Assembly (NCBI GenBank): GCA_026182355.1
Contig: JAPFBL010000068.1
Span: 3,737,001-3,801,000, forward strand
DNA length: 64,000 nt
Reading direction: 5' to 3'
Source of the DNA: Hermatobates lingyangjiaoensis
Taxonomy: Eukaryota > Arthropoda > Insecta > Hemiptera > Hermatobatidae
Made by a program: the position numbers and the translations under genes. The notes below the pieces were generated by a model. The model searched no databases. It had not been told where the DNA came from and saw only the letters and a program-made list of their open reading frames with translations. Below, in pieces: positions 8,440 to 20,469 of this stretch; within the stretch, counting starts at the first letter, position 1; each line of letters starts with the position of its first letter.

Positions 8440-11400
8440 TGCCGGCTCGACGGAACTGAATTAGTCTAAAACCACCCCACCTAACTATAGTCTCTATTTA
8501 TATTCTCAAATATCTAATGAAAATTGACCAGTAATGTCCCTATGACGACTGATGTTTAGTCCAAACATGTTTACTAAGAAGCATAGGCAGTGCCTTACAA
8601 TGTATGAAACAAGAGACAAGGAAACATTTCCAAATACACTACAAAAAATTTGCCTATAAAGAAATTCACTCCAAGGATGGTGCGTTAGTTTAATAGTGTA
8701 TAACATAAAAATTATAAAATATGAAATTTATGAGTATCAAGGAATAAAAATAATTAAATATTGTAAAAATGCATTTAGTATGTGCAATCCTAAACAATGG
8801 ATGCACGATTAAAATTTTTGGAAGATGGTTTAAAAAAAATTCATTAAATTATCATTTTCAAGATTTCATGCGGACAAAATTAATAATTCACAAAAGAGAG
8901 TAAAAAAAAAGTAAATGGTAGGTAGTTTTGTTCGGTCTTCTCAAGAGAATTGGAAAGTGCCTCGGCCGTAGGTAGGAAGCAATTTAAGTAGACAGTTGGT
9001 TGAACTGTTTCAGAGAGCAGGACTGCAAGAAATTTAAACTTTGATTACAGCAAGCTGATTGAGAGGTAATCAACTCGCTATTCTGCACCCAACTTAATTT
9101 GGTCCATGAAAATAGGGAGGAAAACTCAGAGAGATTTCAACTGTTTGAAATTTCATCAAGCCGGAATGAAACAAAAAATAATTCCATTTCACAACTGGGT
9201 TAAAAGTGGAGATTAGTTGAGCAGTATAACCAAAATCAAGCAGGGATGTACAATCAAGGATATTTTGAGGTGGGAACTCATGGAGTTATGATTCAAGTTA
9301 TCATCATTCAAATTATGACGGCTAATTCAGAACAAAAACTATCTAACCCATCCAAATTTCTATGTTCGGACTTGAATATGCCTGGAATTTTACTAGAAAC
9401 ATCACAGAATGAGAACCTCTTACATTCAGAATCGACCAACTTAAACACCAATCGGAAAACGTTCCGATCTTTATCCGACCGATCAAGCGAGTCACTTCTA
9501 CTCCTGATTACAACAAAAGTCAAAATATAGAAGATAGTTGTGTCAGTTCTTTATTACCGATTTTAAAATACCTATATCCTCTGCCATCTTCGTTTTAAAA
9601 CATGTTCTTGCCTAACAGAACAGTGATGTGTAGATGGTCTATAGACTAGTAAGTTATAGGTTATTATGATAATAGTTTCATTAAAATTAATGTTTTCATG
9701 AATGATATCTTAAAATAATGTTAAATATCTCCAATTTAAATTAGTTTTATATTTATTTCCGGCAAATTTGCATGTACCGGACACCACCTACCTATTAGTG
9801 AAGTTATATACCAAGAAGTCAAAGTGAGAATACATTATCTGAATTATTTCAAGATAACACTGAAACTAGAATAAAAAAAATATGCTGTGTATCGCCAGAA
9901 CAGTCACTAGGTTTAAAAATTCCAATACAAAGAGGATAAGAGTCGCTTATTTGTGGACAAAAGAGGGAACCACTTTATATACTTACACTAATATATATAA
10001 AGAGAAAGTAGAAAATGATTTAGGTGTTTTAAATCACTATTGAATTGAAACTCTGATCTCACTGAACTAAGTACATAAGATATTAAAAATAATAACAATG
10101 TCCAATTTTGAAATAATCGTCGTCTCGATATAGTAAACTATCATTCAAATATAATACAGGGATTCTAGGTGAGAGAGCAATTATTAGTTGAATATCTATG
10201 CTGTCCAGTAATGAATGCAGTAGGTAAGAGGTTAGCACGTATTTCATTCCTTGGTCCTTTAAGTCCTTCAATTTTCATGCAAGATTCTTATCTTTTAACA
10301 CTTTCATTTTTCCCTTATAGATTATGTAACTCTTACAAGAGTGCATCGTATTTTTTCTACAGTAAAAATTCTGAGTAAACATAATATGGTTACCTCAATA
10401 CGAAAGAAAAACCAATACTAACATCAAATACTGGATGTACCAAAAATATATTACAACACTAGAATACTACGTTAGCAATAATATTATGTTATAATACTAC
10501 CATTATTAACAACTTTTAGGCAGAACAATAATTATATAAGAGAGAATTCATTTTTATTTCTTTTAGTATATAAATTTTTCGTAATTTGGCAGAAAAGTTT
10601 GTCTCTAGAGTCGTCCACTACTGTCAAAACAACGTCTCCCCCCACTCGCCACACCCACTTCCCGTCTGGTCAACACAACTTGCCCACTACTAGCTTCCTC
10701 CCTTCCCATCCCTAAAAAAAACTTATCATTTTTTACAAACCTTTTGAAGACACTTTAATTTATATTTGAAGATGTTTTAACTCAGGAAAAAAAATAAAAA
10801 GTCGTAGAGTTGATAGAGTCACATAGAATTAAATGTAGGACTTTTGAAGGTAAAAGTTGAAATGTATGCAATTAACCTAAAGCACAGAAATAACTGACTT
10901 CATACAGATTTTTTCACAAGTTTCGTCTGAATACATGTTCAGCTAATGGCAATAAAGCCTGCGAGCAGGTACTGGTCTTATACACTCAAAAAAACCCACA
11001 GTATAATCAAACTATTTCATGCTTATGTAGAACACCCAATAACAATCAAATGAAATGAAACGATTTGGCTCCTAACGTTTCGCTTTATCCTCCAGATTAA
11101 GTTTATATTTTGAAATCCAATAGTTACTGTTGTGTATTTTATCAAGTAAAGGTACATATAAGTCCAAAAAATCATTTCAATTTTTTCTCCAGACTCAAGA
11201 ACCAAGAATGTTAACTATCTGAAAACAAGTTATTAAAAGAAATAGCTATGCTTTATAACATTTACTTTGTAAAAGCAATGATGATGTTTAAATGTTCTCT
11301 CCCAAATATAAACTTTGGTGTAGACATTTCAGCAAAATCATATTTTTTTAAAGACCACACCGATAGATAATAATCACATATATTTTCAGTTTTACCTTCT

Positions 11401-11625
11401 GATTTTAATACTGGGTGGGAAATAAAAAACAATGCTATCACTAAATTTTAAACGACATATTTAAAACAAATTTTAATTTATGATATTTACTGCTGTCTCA
11501 TTAACTTCCTAAGTAACAATATTCATCCTCTATAAATAAAGATTATGAAGAAGTGCCACAGCTGGGAAAGGAGTATTCTGCATAGCGCTGACCCATGACA
11601 TCCCTTGAGGGAAACGTAAGAGTTG
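8440..11625. other. no gene recognised; one C-rich strand-skewed patch
   Basis: Frames at 9246-9530, 10169-10378 and their minus-strand counterparts carry no known motif. A C-rich, G-poor stretch at about 10606-10710 stands out against the AT-rich background. Confidence 0.45.
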
Positions 11626-11628
11626 CTT

Positions 11629-11701
11629 TGTGAACACGCTTGGAGATGATGTAAAGCCATCCATCTCAGTTAAGTACTCGTTCAAGATCCCTACTTTAAA
11701 T
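11629..11701 (+). mobile_element. SINE 3' fragment, copy C
   Basis: The 3' body of the SINE is recognisable: ATGATGTAAAGCCATC, then TACTCGTTCAAGATCC, then TACTTTAAA. The tRNA-like head is missing or unrecognisable, as expected for a 5'-truncated insertion or an old copy. Confidence 0.55.
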
Positions 11702-11709
11702 AACAATGC

Positions 11710-13695
11710 GTAAGGAAAAATTTAGGAACCCCGATATCAAATGAAACTAGTTGTTTCCAATTGTCACTACTGACAACATTGCATCCTTTGGTGGATTATT
11801 TGAATAATCAATACCACACCTTCACTACTAATATACCACTGATTTGAACCACGAAGTGAGAAAATATGATTACCAACTTTACTGAAGCCAGAGAGAAGAC
11901 AAATAAAGGAGAAGTGATTTTCCGCTTTAAGCAGGGTCTTGCGACTTCCAGCCCGTTGTTTTGAAGTTGCTGTTCTGTATTCGCAATATCTTTCTTAAGA
12001 ACTAAACTGGATTGTAGTTACTAAAACCTTAAATTCTTTACTTTTTTTAATTTAATTTTAAAGAAAGAAACTTTTTTTGGAGCGAAACCCAATCAGAACC
12101 TGGCTCCACAATACTACTTTTAAGTTACAGTCTGATGAAAATTATAAAACACATAATCATCATAAGGTGAAATTAATCATAATTAATTGAAATAGGATGC
12201 ATTTAGTAAAATTAATTTTCGGAACTCAGTAATATTGCACAAAATCAATTTAAACAGTCAGACTGTGTAAACTGAATCAAAATTCAGAGAATGAAGCATA
12301 AAGGAATGAGGAATTCGTTATGATTGGAAAAGCGACAGAAGTGGAGATCGGGAACTGTCATTCATATTACAGACTTCAAACAATAGCAGTTATTGACTTT
12401 AGAGACAATGAGTATAATGGAAGGCATGTTATTGCTCCCATTCTGGCTAGTCGGAGTGCAAAATGAAAAATGATTTTCACTGAGAAGTAATGGTTACTGG
12501 AAGATTGCCCACACTGTTAGTCACCCGCAGAAAACAGAGGCGGGACAATAAGTAATAAATCATACCCAGCACTTACCATCGTCCTTACCAAGTCTATTAA
12601 TTTGCCAAAAACACTCTCAAAGTAAACTATTATATTCCAAGTATTTCACAGTTTCATTGCTGTTCATAAATCAATCAAGTTGAATAAAAAGTTTGTGCTC
12701 AAGAAATATCAGCAGACAATCCCTTTGAAAGAGCAAAATACAAGTACATAATTAAATTCATGGGTACCAACCACCCACACCTTGTGTGTTAAACAGCTCT
12801 TGACATGGGTATTGTTGCAATGTGCAGTTTTCAGTGCCAGTTCAAAATGTTTAAAATAACTGATTTGCTCACAGACTGTTTTGACAGCAAGGAATGTTTC
12901 AACATCGAAAAATTATCGACACACAATTGAATCGTATTGCCCTCACCCGATAAGTGGGAGGCTTTCAGGCCGACTCCTGTTATTACAGGAATTACAGGCA
13001 ATTTCGCGGACTGAAAGATTTGTCAAGACTGAAGATTCACAATTGCTCTAGAAACACTAATCAATCTTTATATTCAATCTTTAGCTCTAGAAGCACCCTG
13101 CAGGTAATCTCAAAACTGCAGATTGCGACAACCTCGTTTTGTTATAGAATATTGTTACTAGAGTTTATTCAACCGCTCACTGCGTTCTCCTGACTAAAGT
13201 TCAGCGTACAATGCAAAAAGCAGAAAGACCCCATTCAGCCATTTAACCCAAAGTCTGACCATTTTCGGATGATTTGGGGACCCCCACCATATAGTCCATA
13301 CACTTGGTGCCGAGTGATAATGTTCATTTCATTTTCATTACCCCTCAACGACAAGAAAGAAGCAGTTGAACACTTATTATCTTTATAAGTGGTCGACTTT
13401 TATTACTTCGGTATTCAAAACCTTGTAGAACGTTATGATAATGTTTAAATTCAAATTTAAACTTAGCAACCATTAGATAAAGATGCAAGGAATTAAATAA
13501 AAAAAGATACTTGAAAAGCTCTGTTTTAAGTTATAAGTAACTAAAACTTACTTTCTAAGTAACCCTCAGGTTTGGGATCAACCTGATATTCAGTTTTTCA
13601 GTTCATCGACCTATTCCTCTCACCATAAGAACTGACTAAAAGAGTAGATCCATCTAAGAGTCACAATCAACTTCCTCCTGCACTGTTATTACATT
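11710..13695. other. no gene recognised
   Basis: A frame at 12954-13193 overlaps a patch of more balanced base composition (12940-13270) but shows no known domain. Nothing else stands out. Confidence 0.45.
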
Positions 13696-13700
13696 GAATT

Positions 13701-14364
13701 CAGTGAGTCAAAATTTTGAAAAATCCACATAATTTTCGTGGCGTGTCACACATCGCAAAAGTAAAGACAAAAAAGAAAATATAATTATTTATAATTTTTG
13801 TAAGTTAATTATTTATTTAATTTTAAAATATAAAAAACTAAAATTTAACATTTTAGCATTCAGAATTTAGCATGTTCTTAGAATTTAGAATTTCACATTA
13901 ATATCAGTATTGAAACAATATGTTTTAGTGTTTTAATATGTATATTTCTTACGCAATACTATTGTACTTGTACATACAAGTTAATTTGATTGAGTAGGAA
14001 CTCGAATTGTGAATGACTCAGGAATGAAAGGTAATGTTTATTATACAAGCGCGACACACTGACTGGCTGACCCCCTCCTCGAGGCCAGCCTTGATAATCT
14101 GTCTCTGGGCGTAAACAAAGACTCTGACCCGCGACGCCGGCAGTACAGCCACCACCAACTCCGCTAACTTACACGTTCGGTTTCAGAAATCAAGTATTAA
14201 TTACTATTTACAGGATTAATACTATTATTATTAATAACCAATTTTGGCTTTTATGAGAGACAAATATTTAAATTATGAAGTTTTTTTATCTTTGAAAATT
14301 TGTGTCACCATAAATGAGGTTACGTGTCAACACTGACACGCGTGTCATAGTTTTGCTATCACTG
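13701..14364. mobile_element. hAT-type transposon remnant (right end clear)
   Basis: The right end reads GACACGCGTGTCATAGTTTTGC then TATCACTG at 14364. Its reverse complement, starting CAGTGATAGCAAAAC and continuing into CTATGACACGCG, matches the common hAT terminus CAGTGATGGCGAACCTATGG. A possible left end starts CAGTGAGTCAAAA at 13701, with a related GGCGTGTCACACATCGC inside, but the flanking 8-mers do not match as a target-site duplication would. No transposase is visible. A GC-rich block (14045-14165) lies within and is unexplained. Confidence 0.45.
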
Positions 14365-14369
14365 GGCGA

Positions 14370-17300
14370 GATAGAGAAAGGTCAATTCTCACCCAGTTTG
14401 CCTTGACAAAGAGCTGATCCCAGACTATTATAAGGGCCATATAGAATGGCCTACAAGTAGCCTGTTTAGCTTGGCCAATGAGTACCTTCCCTTACAACTA
14501 TTATAACAGATGTAAAAGGCAACCTAAAAAACAACTACAACCACCCAATAATATTGCTATTGTCAAAATCAAAGTATACATTCATACTAAACCATAATAA
14601 AATTAAAAGTGCGTACATCATAAAATAACTGTTTTAATGAGTCTCTTCCTCCCAATCACCTTCTATCGCCTCCCTACTCTAATATCACTTCTCTCTCCAT
14701 CCCGCTTTATGTGACTCTCCTCATAACTCTCCCATGTCCCGCAATTTATATCTCTCACATTTGAACCAAATTTCTCCTTTACTCTTTTTATCTATCTTTT
14801 TCACTCTGAATTTTTTATTTTATAACTTTGGGTGACGAAATTATTTAACTATTTTGTTGAAGTAATCACTTATGTAGATAACCTATGTACCCCAGATAAA
14901 TATAGTATACATAGAAAAATATAAATTAACAATATAATAAAAAACAAATAGAAAAAGTCATATCCTTTCTATATGTCAGTTTTAGTATCCCTGTGCTTGA
15001 TTTAGCGAAGCTATGCATCAACTCTTTAGAAACGATTATAATAACCTGATATACGAAAATTTCATTTATCACTATTTCTATCAAATATATGTCACTAAAT
15101 GCCGACTTTCATGTCATTTCATATCGATAATGACAATAAAGCGGACCGTTCAAATGAATAGAAGCTAAAGTTTAATGGAAGGTTGAGAAGCGTATAATGT
15201 TTTCCCAGATATTCGATACTCATAAAATAGATTGCCAATACATTCCATTATGGTGATGTGCCTCTAGCAGTACAATCAGTCATGTTTATCAGGCTTTCAA
15301 CTGAGTCTTCTTCCATCCCTCACCCCTCATTTAATCGCATCAATCAAGCAAACTATTGTACTATTGATTTCATGATTCCAGTAGACCTGGTAAGTTCTGT
15401 GTTTTCACAGGTTACCTCGTCAAGAAGCATCCCAGCAGGACACCTCCCTCGGTTGCCCTCGTGCTGGACTTGAGGACTAAAGTATTGCTACCTCACCCAG
15501 CAGGTATGGATCAGATAGCGGGGATTGTATAGATAACTGGCACTCAGTTTGATTCCTGGATTCACAGTAACTGACACTTACGGACGACCACCATCATAGC
15601 TTACAGGGATCACTAAAATTGCTGAACATAGTGATTCAGTCCCAATATTCAAGAAGTACTGGGGTCCTTAGCTCGGACGACGACTTCAACAAGATTTCTC
15701 CATCTCACATAAAAAGTGTACGATCAGACCGTGCCACAAACTCAGGATCTAACTGTAACAGTACTGAACATTCCAACCACTAGATTTCTTTGACCCACAA
15801 CATTATGTTCAATAAACCTAAGCACAACAAGAAAGAGCTAATGTTCACACAAAAAAACCGATGCCATTAAATGTGTAGAAGCAATGGTATAAATAGGCTA
15901 TGTGATAATTGCATTTTTTCTAAATCACGGTAAATATTGTCTTATACAGTTAAAGGATTACAATGACAATTGTCAATAAGTAATCAATACACTTAAAGGA
16001 TATTTTTTTCTTGTTAGCATAATTGTGATGAATTTTGCGATGTTTACTAAATGATATCGTAAGAGGTAGATAACAAAATCGAAGGTACGTAGCATACTAT
16101 AATAGCACACCTTTGGTGTTATTTAAAACCGAAAACAGATAAAAATCGTATTTAATCTATAAAATGCACGATTGAATAAAATTTCTGGTCATTAAAGATA
16201 AAACGGAATAACAATCAGATTATTTGCATCAATTCGAGAGGGAAACAGCACCACTGGTAGAATACTGGGTGAACCCAGATAAACAAATCAGGGACTATAA
16301 AGGAACTTTAGAAAGAACAAAGCATTAATAATAATATGGAGTTGAAAACATATGAACTCTTTGATTTGTATGAACAATGGAATTAATCCTCACACGGCCG
16401 GTCTGTGGAGCAGAGGTCGGTGGACTCTGCACGGGGCTGAGGGCTTTACCACTCAGGTAATTATAAGGGCAGCAGTGACAACAATCCCTTTGTGTCCTTC
16501 ACCACATCTCTTCATAAAACTCCTTTGTTTCACCTTTCTGTTTTCTAGCCACTTGCGCAAATTAATTGCAATCTGAAAGCTTTTTCACTATGCAGTTACT
16601 AAATAATGCAGTTGAAATTAGCTACCTGCTCTTCCAACAGTCAGATACTTTTTTTAAGGCCACTGCTAACATTTCATTTTTTGTTATATTATTTTTTCGA
16701 ATGATAGTCAAATATTTTAAATGTAACTATCTCTTATTAATAATATACAAATACCTAATTACAATTCCATCTTCAAATACCCAACAATTAAACAAATAAA
16801 ATCAATAAAGTTTAAAAAAACATTATTATATTAAAATTGGAGAAATATATATAATATTTGATTTTTTTTTACTTTTTCGTAAATATACCACTTTCCTCTA
16901 TAATATAATCGTTCAACTTCCAATGTCATAGTTCCGCAACATTTTGGGGAGTTCACCTTTGACTCAAGTCAGAAACCATTCTAATCTAATAGAGGATTTC
17001 TCGTAATACAATAATCTTTTTTTTCTCTAATTCTCCGTAGATGCTCAAAATTCAATTTAAAAAGACATAATTTTTTAAATGTTATGATTTTATTTATTAA
17101 ATTAAAATTTAATTAATATCTCTAGTAAGCCATTAAAATACATCCGAAGTGCCAGTTTGTCACAAGTGTTCCAAGTTTTACTATACTGCTATTGAAATGA
17201 AAACGGAATATTATTTTCTTCTGAAAGATAAGATGGAAGTTTTTTCTTCATAAAAACACCCTAGTTTTTACGGGCAGTTTGAAAATGCCTTTCCCTTTCT

Positions 17301-17725
17301 ATGAAAAGCTAGCTACGGTTAGATGATAGATGAGACATACGGAATTTCAGTATGATTCCCATAAAGAACTTGTTTTGAAAATCTCTTAAGAATACCAGTT
17401 TCAGTCACAGGCCACTGAACTAGTTACCTAGTTAATTACAAAAAAATCACACAAATTTATCTCACTAAGTTTATTAGAGTAAACGAAATTACCAAATACC
17501 TGAGGTTGTACAGACTAGTCATAAGATATCGATCCATCTTGTGCATAACGCAGCATTATGAAATCTAAACCACGATTCAAGCCCGAAAACAGTTCACATG
17601 CATCTGTACTTCAAAACATTCCTAAAATCCTCGCAGTATCAGAGAATAATTAATGAATAATATTTGTGGAATTCTGGAATTCCCACTTCTGCATATTTTT
17701 GCTTCAGGATAGTATCACATCAACT
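14370..17725. other. no gene recognised; two GC-richer patches
   Basis: A pyrimidine-rich patch occupies about 14640-14720. The interval 15250-15720 and a short block at 16383-16470 are GC-richer, and each contains splice-donor-like sites (CTGGTAAGT near 15390; ACTCAGGTAATT near 16455). No protein family could be recognised in either, so they are left as unassigned. Confidence 0.4.
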
Positions 17726-17730
17726 CTTTC

Positions 17731-18602
17731 CAATTATTTCACCTAAATCTGAGTAGACGCTATCCATTTTTTAGTCATGTGAACTGGTTCACATCGTAGA
17801 TAGAAAAATCTACGAAAGTTGAAGGGGAATTAATATTTCATTAAACTCGAGTTTTTCAAGCACCATTTTTTGTTCTGAAGCTGTTTTAAATTTCCGTCTG
17901 AAAATAGTATTTATTCGAAAAATAATATTTTTGCACTTCCATCAACTCTGTTTGCAATTCCTCTTCAACATTTTCAGTTTCTACCGCAAATGGTGATGAA
18001 AATCATTGAAATTGTTGCTCCTTTCGTGACAAGTCTTTAAAATGCAAATGAAATTGCTGAAGTAAGTTAGGCGAAACATCTGAACATGAATTCAGCGTGG
18101 GGAAATGAATCAAATTTCCCTCATTCATTTGATTAATCCACAGACATAAAAATATTTATGTATTTTTTACTAACTAAAATAAGTTAGTAAAACGTGTAAA
18201 CGCAAACAGTGGCATTTTAGTGAATTAATTAGTAAAAGTTCTATTTTTCGCGGACCCCAAAAAAGTACGTCGTGGGGCACATGCAGCCCGCGGCTCACGT
18301 GTTTAAGACCTATATAGATCATCCTACCTCACATCTCAATTGTTCCTGCGTAGGTTTTCACTTTTTATGCCAAAACTCTAATAATTAGAAAACAATTCTT
18401 GTTTAACAAGGAAAGTTAAAGCAGTTTAACAACAAAAAATAGTCCTTCAAAAATTCGAGTTTCATTAAATATTAATTCCCCTTCAACCTTAGTAAATTTC
18501 TCTATTAAAAACCAGTTCACATGACTAAAAAATTGATAGCGTCTACGGTCAAATATTCTATAACTAAACATATTATCAAACTCAGATTTAGGTGAAATAA
18601 TT
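17731..18602. repeat. long inverted repeat, arms about 160-190 bp
   Basis: Left arm (about 17731-17890) and right arm (about 18416-18602) share, in inverted order, CAATTATTTCACCTAAATCT, TTTTTAGTCATGTGAACTGG, GTTGAAGGGGAATTAATATT and CCATTTTTTGTT-like blocks, with insertions between them. The spacer is about 525 bp and holds a hAT end. It could be an old TIR element or two inverted copies of one repeat. Confidence 0.7.
18243..18312. mobile_element. hAT-type terminal segment
   Basis: The block GTGGGGCACATGCAGCCCG then CGGCTCACGTGTTTAAGACC, read on the other strand, begins AGGTCTTAAACACGTGAGCC. This matches the widespread non-autonomous hAT end of the form 'GGGTCTCAAACxCGCGGCCCGCGGGCCGCATG'. 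Only this end is recognisable. It sits between the arms of the inverted repeat at 17731-18602. Confidence 0.5.
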
Positions 18603-18609
18603 CAAAACA

Positions 18610-19655
18610 TTAGAACGAATGACAGAATGATCTATAAACTAAGGAGAATATTATGTTTTCAACGGTAATCAAATGTTTCTCATTAAAATTAGTCACTCAC
18701 CAAAGGAGAATATATGCTTGTTAGAAACACTGCTACATACCTGTAACAAATACAAAGGTTATCGTAATCATATATAATCATGGTCACTATATATTTCCAT
18801 ATCATATAAGCGAGTATAGAAAACAATACAACGAACTAAATAAAATCACAAAGGGAAAACACACAGATGATGACTCTACAATATTTGGACATCCGTCGTC
18901 AGTTCTTGTGTTTTCTATGTGTGCTATTTTCTCTTTGTGATATTATTTTATATACATTTTTATTGGAAGTAAGAAACATGTGAAAAATGAAGATATTTTC
19001 ATTGCTTTAGTGCGAAATTCAGGATAAAAACTTTGCCCTTCTGTATTTCTATCCGATGTTAACTAAAATCGCTGCGACTCTCATCGTTGTTCAGTTGCCA
19101 TTTAATATATACAAATGTTATCGGCGCAGAAATTATATTTCAGGTTCAATATTTTAAACAACGGTTCTGAAATGGTGATACACAATCATTGAGCGCTTGT
19201 GTTTTATTAATACTAACTCTTCTTATGTTAATACGGGTATAAAAAAAGAAGACACTGAAATATAAATAACTAAATTGGTCCATATAAATTAAACAAAGAG
19301 AGAAAGATAAATCAGAAGGGAAATGTTTGCTTTGTAAATAATCTGGTGTCAGACCTTACACGAATCTTATTTACCTAATTATCAACTAGTGACCCTCCCC
19401 GGAGTTGCACGGTCAACAAATAATGATAATTCATAGGACAAGGTTTTTCGCTTAATCAGTTAATATATTGAAATATATTTATCGATATGCCCATCTATAC
19501 TACTCCAAACTAATATACATATTATTTATTACATCCAAGATTGAATTAATCCATTTTTCTAAGAGCCTTGTTCTGCAATATTGGAATCCACGCAATCAAC
19601 TAGGTTATATGATGGCTATCTAATTTTTGTTGCTAATATTTAATTGAAATACTCG
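18610..19655. other. AT-rich DNA with a degenerate inverted pair near 18840-18955
   Basis: TAAAATCACAAAGGGAAAAC and the inverse GTGCTATTTTCTCTTTGTG flank a minus-strand remnant reading CUGACGACGGAUGUCC then AAAUAUUG (about 18876-18902). This resembles the hammerhead-like motif at 42173 with a small deletion in the core. No gene was recognised. Confidence 0.4.
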
Positions 19656-19658
19656 GAA

Positions 19659-19756
19659 GGAAATGATGTGGAGTACAATAGGGCTAACTGCAAGTTGCGA
19701 ATATCTAGGTTAATGAATAATGTTAGAAGGACTGGCTGTCATAATAATGAAGTCTC
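19659..19756 (+). repeat. 98-bp direct repeat, copy 1
   Basis: It runs from AAATGATGTGGAGTA through TATCTAGGTTAATGAATAAT to CATAATAATGAAGTCTC and differs from copy 2 (20238-20335) at about four positions. The copies are 579 bp apart, in the same orientation. Confidence 0.85.
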
Positions 19757-20237
19757 TTGGGTAATTTATCACACTGGTCTATTTAATTAAGGTAGCTCTA
19801 TTTCGCAGGATGGATTCCAGACCACGCCACAGTGATAAGTTTGTGTGAAGGTATCGTAATGCTAGAATGCTTAACCTAATCAATTGTTGATAGAGCAAAA
19901 TTAACAAACACATGGAAAAAAAGTACGATATGGTGTTGCCCAAGCTGAATAGTTCATTGGATCAGCATACAAAACGAAACGTAAACTACAGATCAGTACA
20001 GTAATGCCAACTCATGTAAGTAGCCAATGAAGGGAATAGATTACAGAAACAGTTAAAGGGAAAACATCCCACAAAGCATAAATAAAAGCTAGATTAATTA
20101 GTTCTCAGCAGATAGCGACAATCCTTTTTGTTAGATAGGAAAGTACTAGTAAAACAGTTTGAGGGGAAAGACTAAACAATCTAAAACCTAAATGAAAACT
20201 ACAGACTAGTCATCTCATCTCTCTATAGATTATAGAG

Positions 20238-20335
20238 AGAAATGATGTGGAGTAGAATAGGGCTAAATGCAAGTTGGGAATATCTAGGTTAATGAATAAT
20301 GTTAGAAAGACTGGCTGTCATAATAATGAAGTCTC
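20238..20335 (+). repeat. 98-bp direct repeat, copy 2
   Basis: This is the second copy of the repeat at 19659. It starts right after a small palindrome (CTCTATAGATTATAGAGAG) and ends next to an (AAT)n-like tract. Confidence 0.85.
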
Positions 20336-20340
20336 AAGTT

Positions 20341-20380
20341 TAATAATTCATAATAATAATAATAATAATTCATAATAATT
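20341..20380. repeat. (AAT)n microsatellite
   Basis: Repeated TAATAATAATAATAATTCA units lie between the 98-bp repeat and a dispersed-repeat fragment. Confidence 0.75.
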
Positions 20381-20383
20381 CAA

Positions 20384-20460
20384 GTTTAATTTGAACCTGA
20401 AAAACTGATCGAGTCCCGATAAACTATAGTTTTGTTTCTATTCCACGGTCGATACCTTTA
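20384..20460 (+). repeat. dispersed repeat family 'CCTGAA...CCCGATAAAC', copy 1
   Basis: It carries GTTTAATTTGAACCTGAA, then GAGTCCCGATAAACTATAG, then TTCCACGGTCGATAC. The same order recurs at 41728-41795 (plus), 55240-55345 (minus) and 55427-55475 (plus). It contains the palindrome AAACTATAGTTT. Confidence 0.7.
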
Positions 20461-20469
20461 TCAATATCT

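Noticed and set aside
15390..15425. CTGGTAAGT followed by TTTTCACAG as a mini-intron
   Set aside because: About 30 bases between the sites is too short for a spliceosomal intron, and the joined frame shows no homology.
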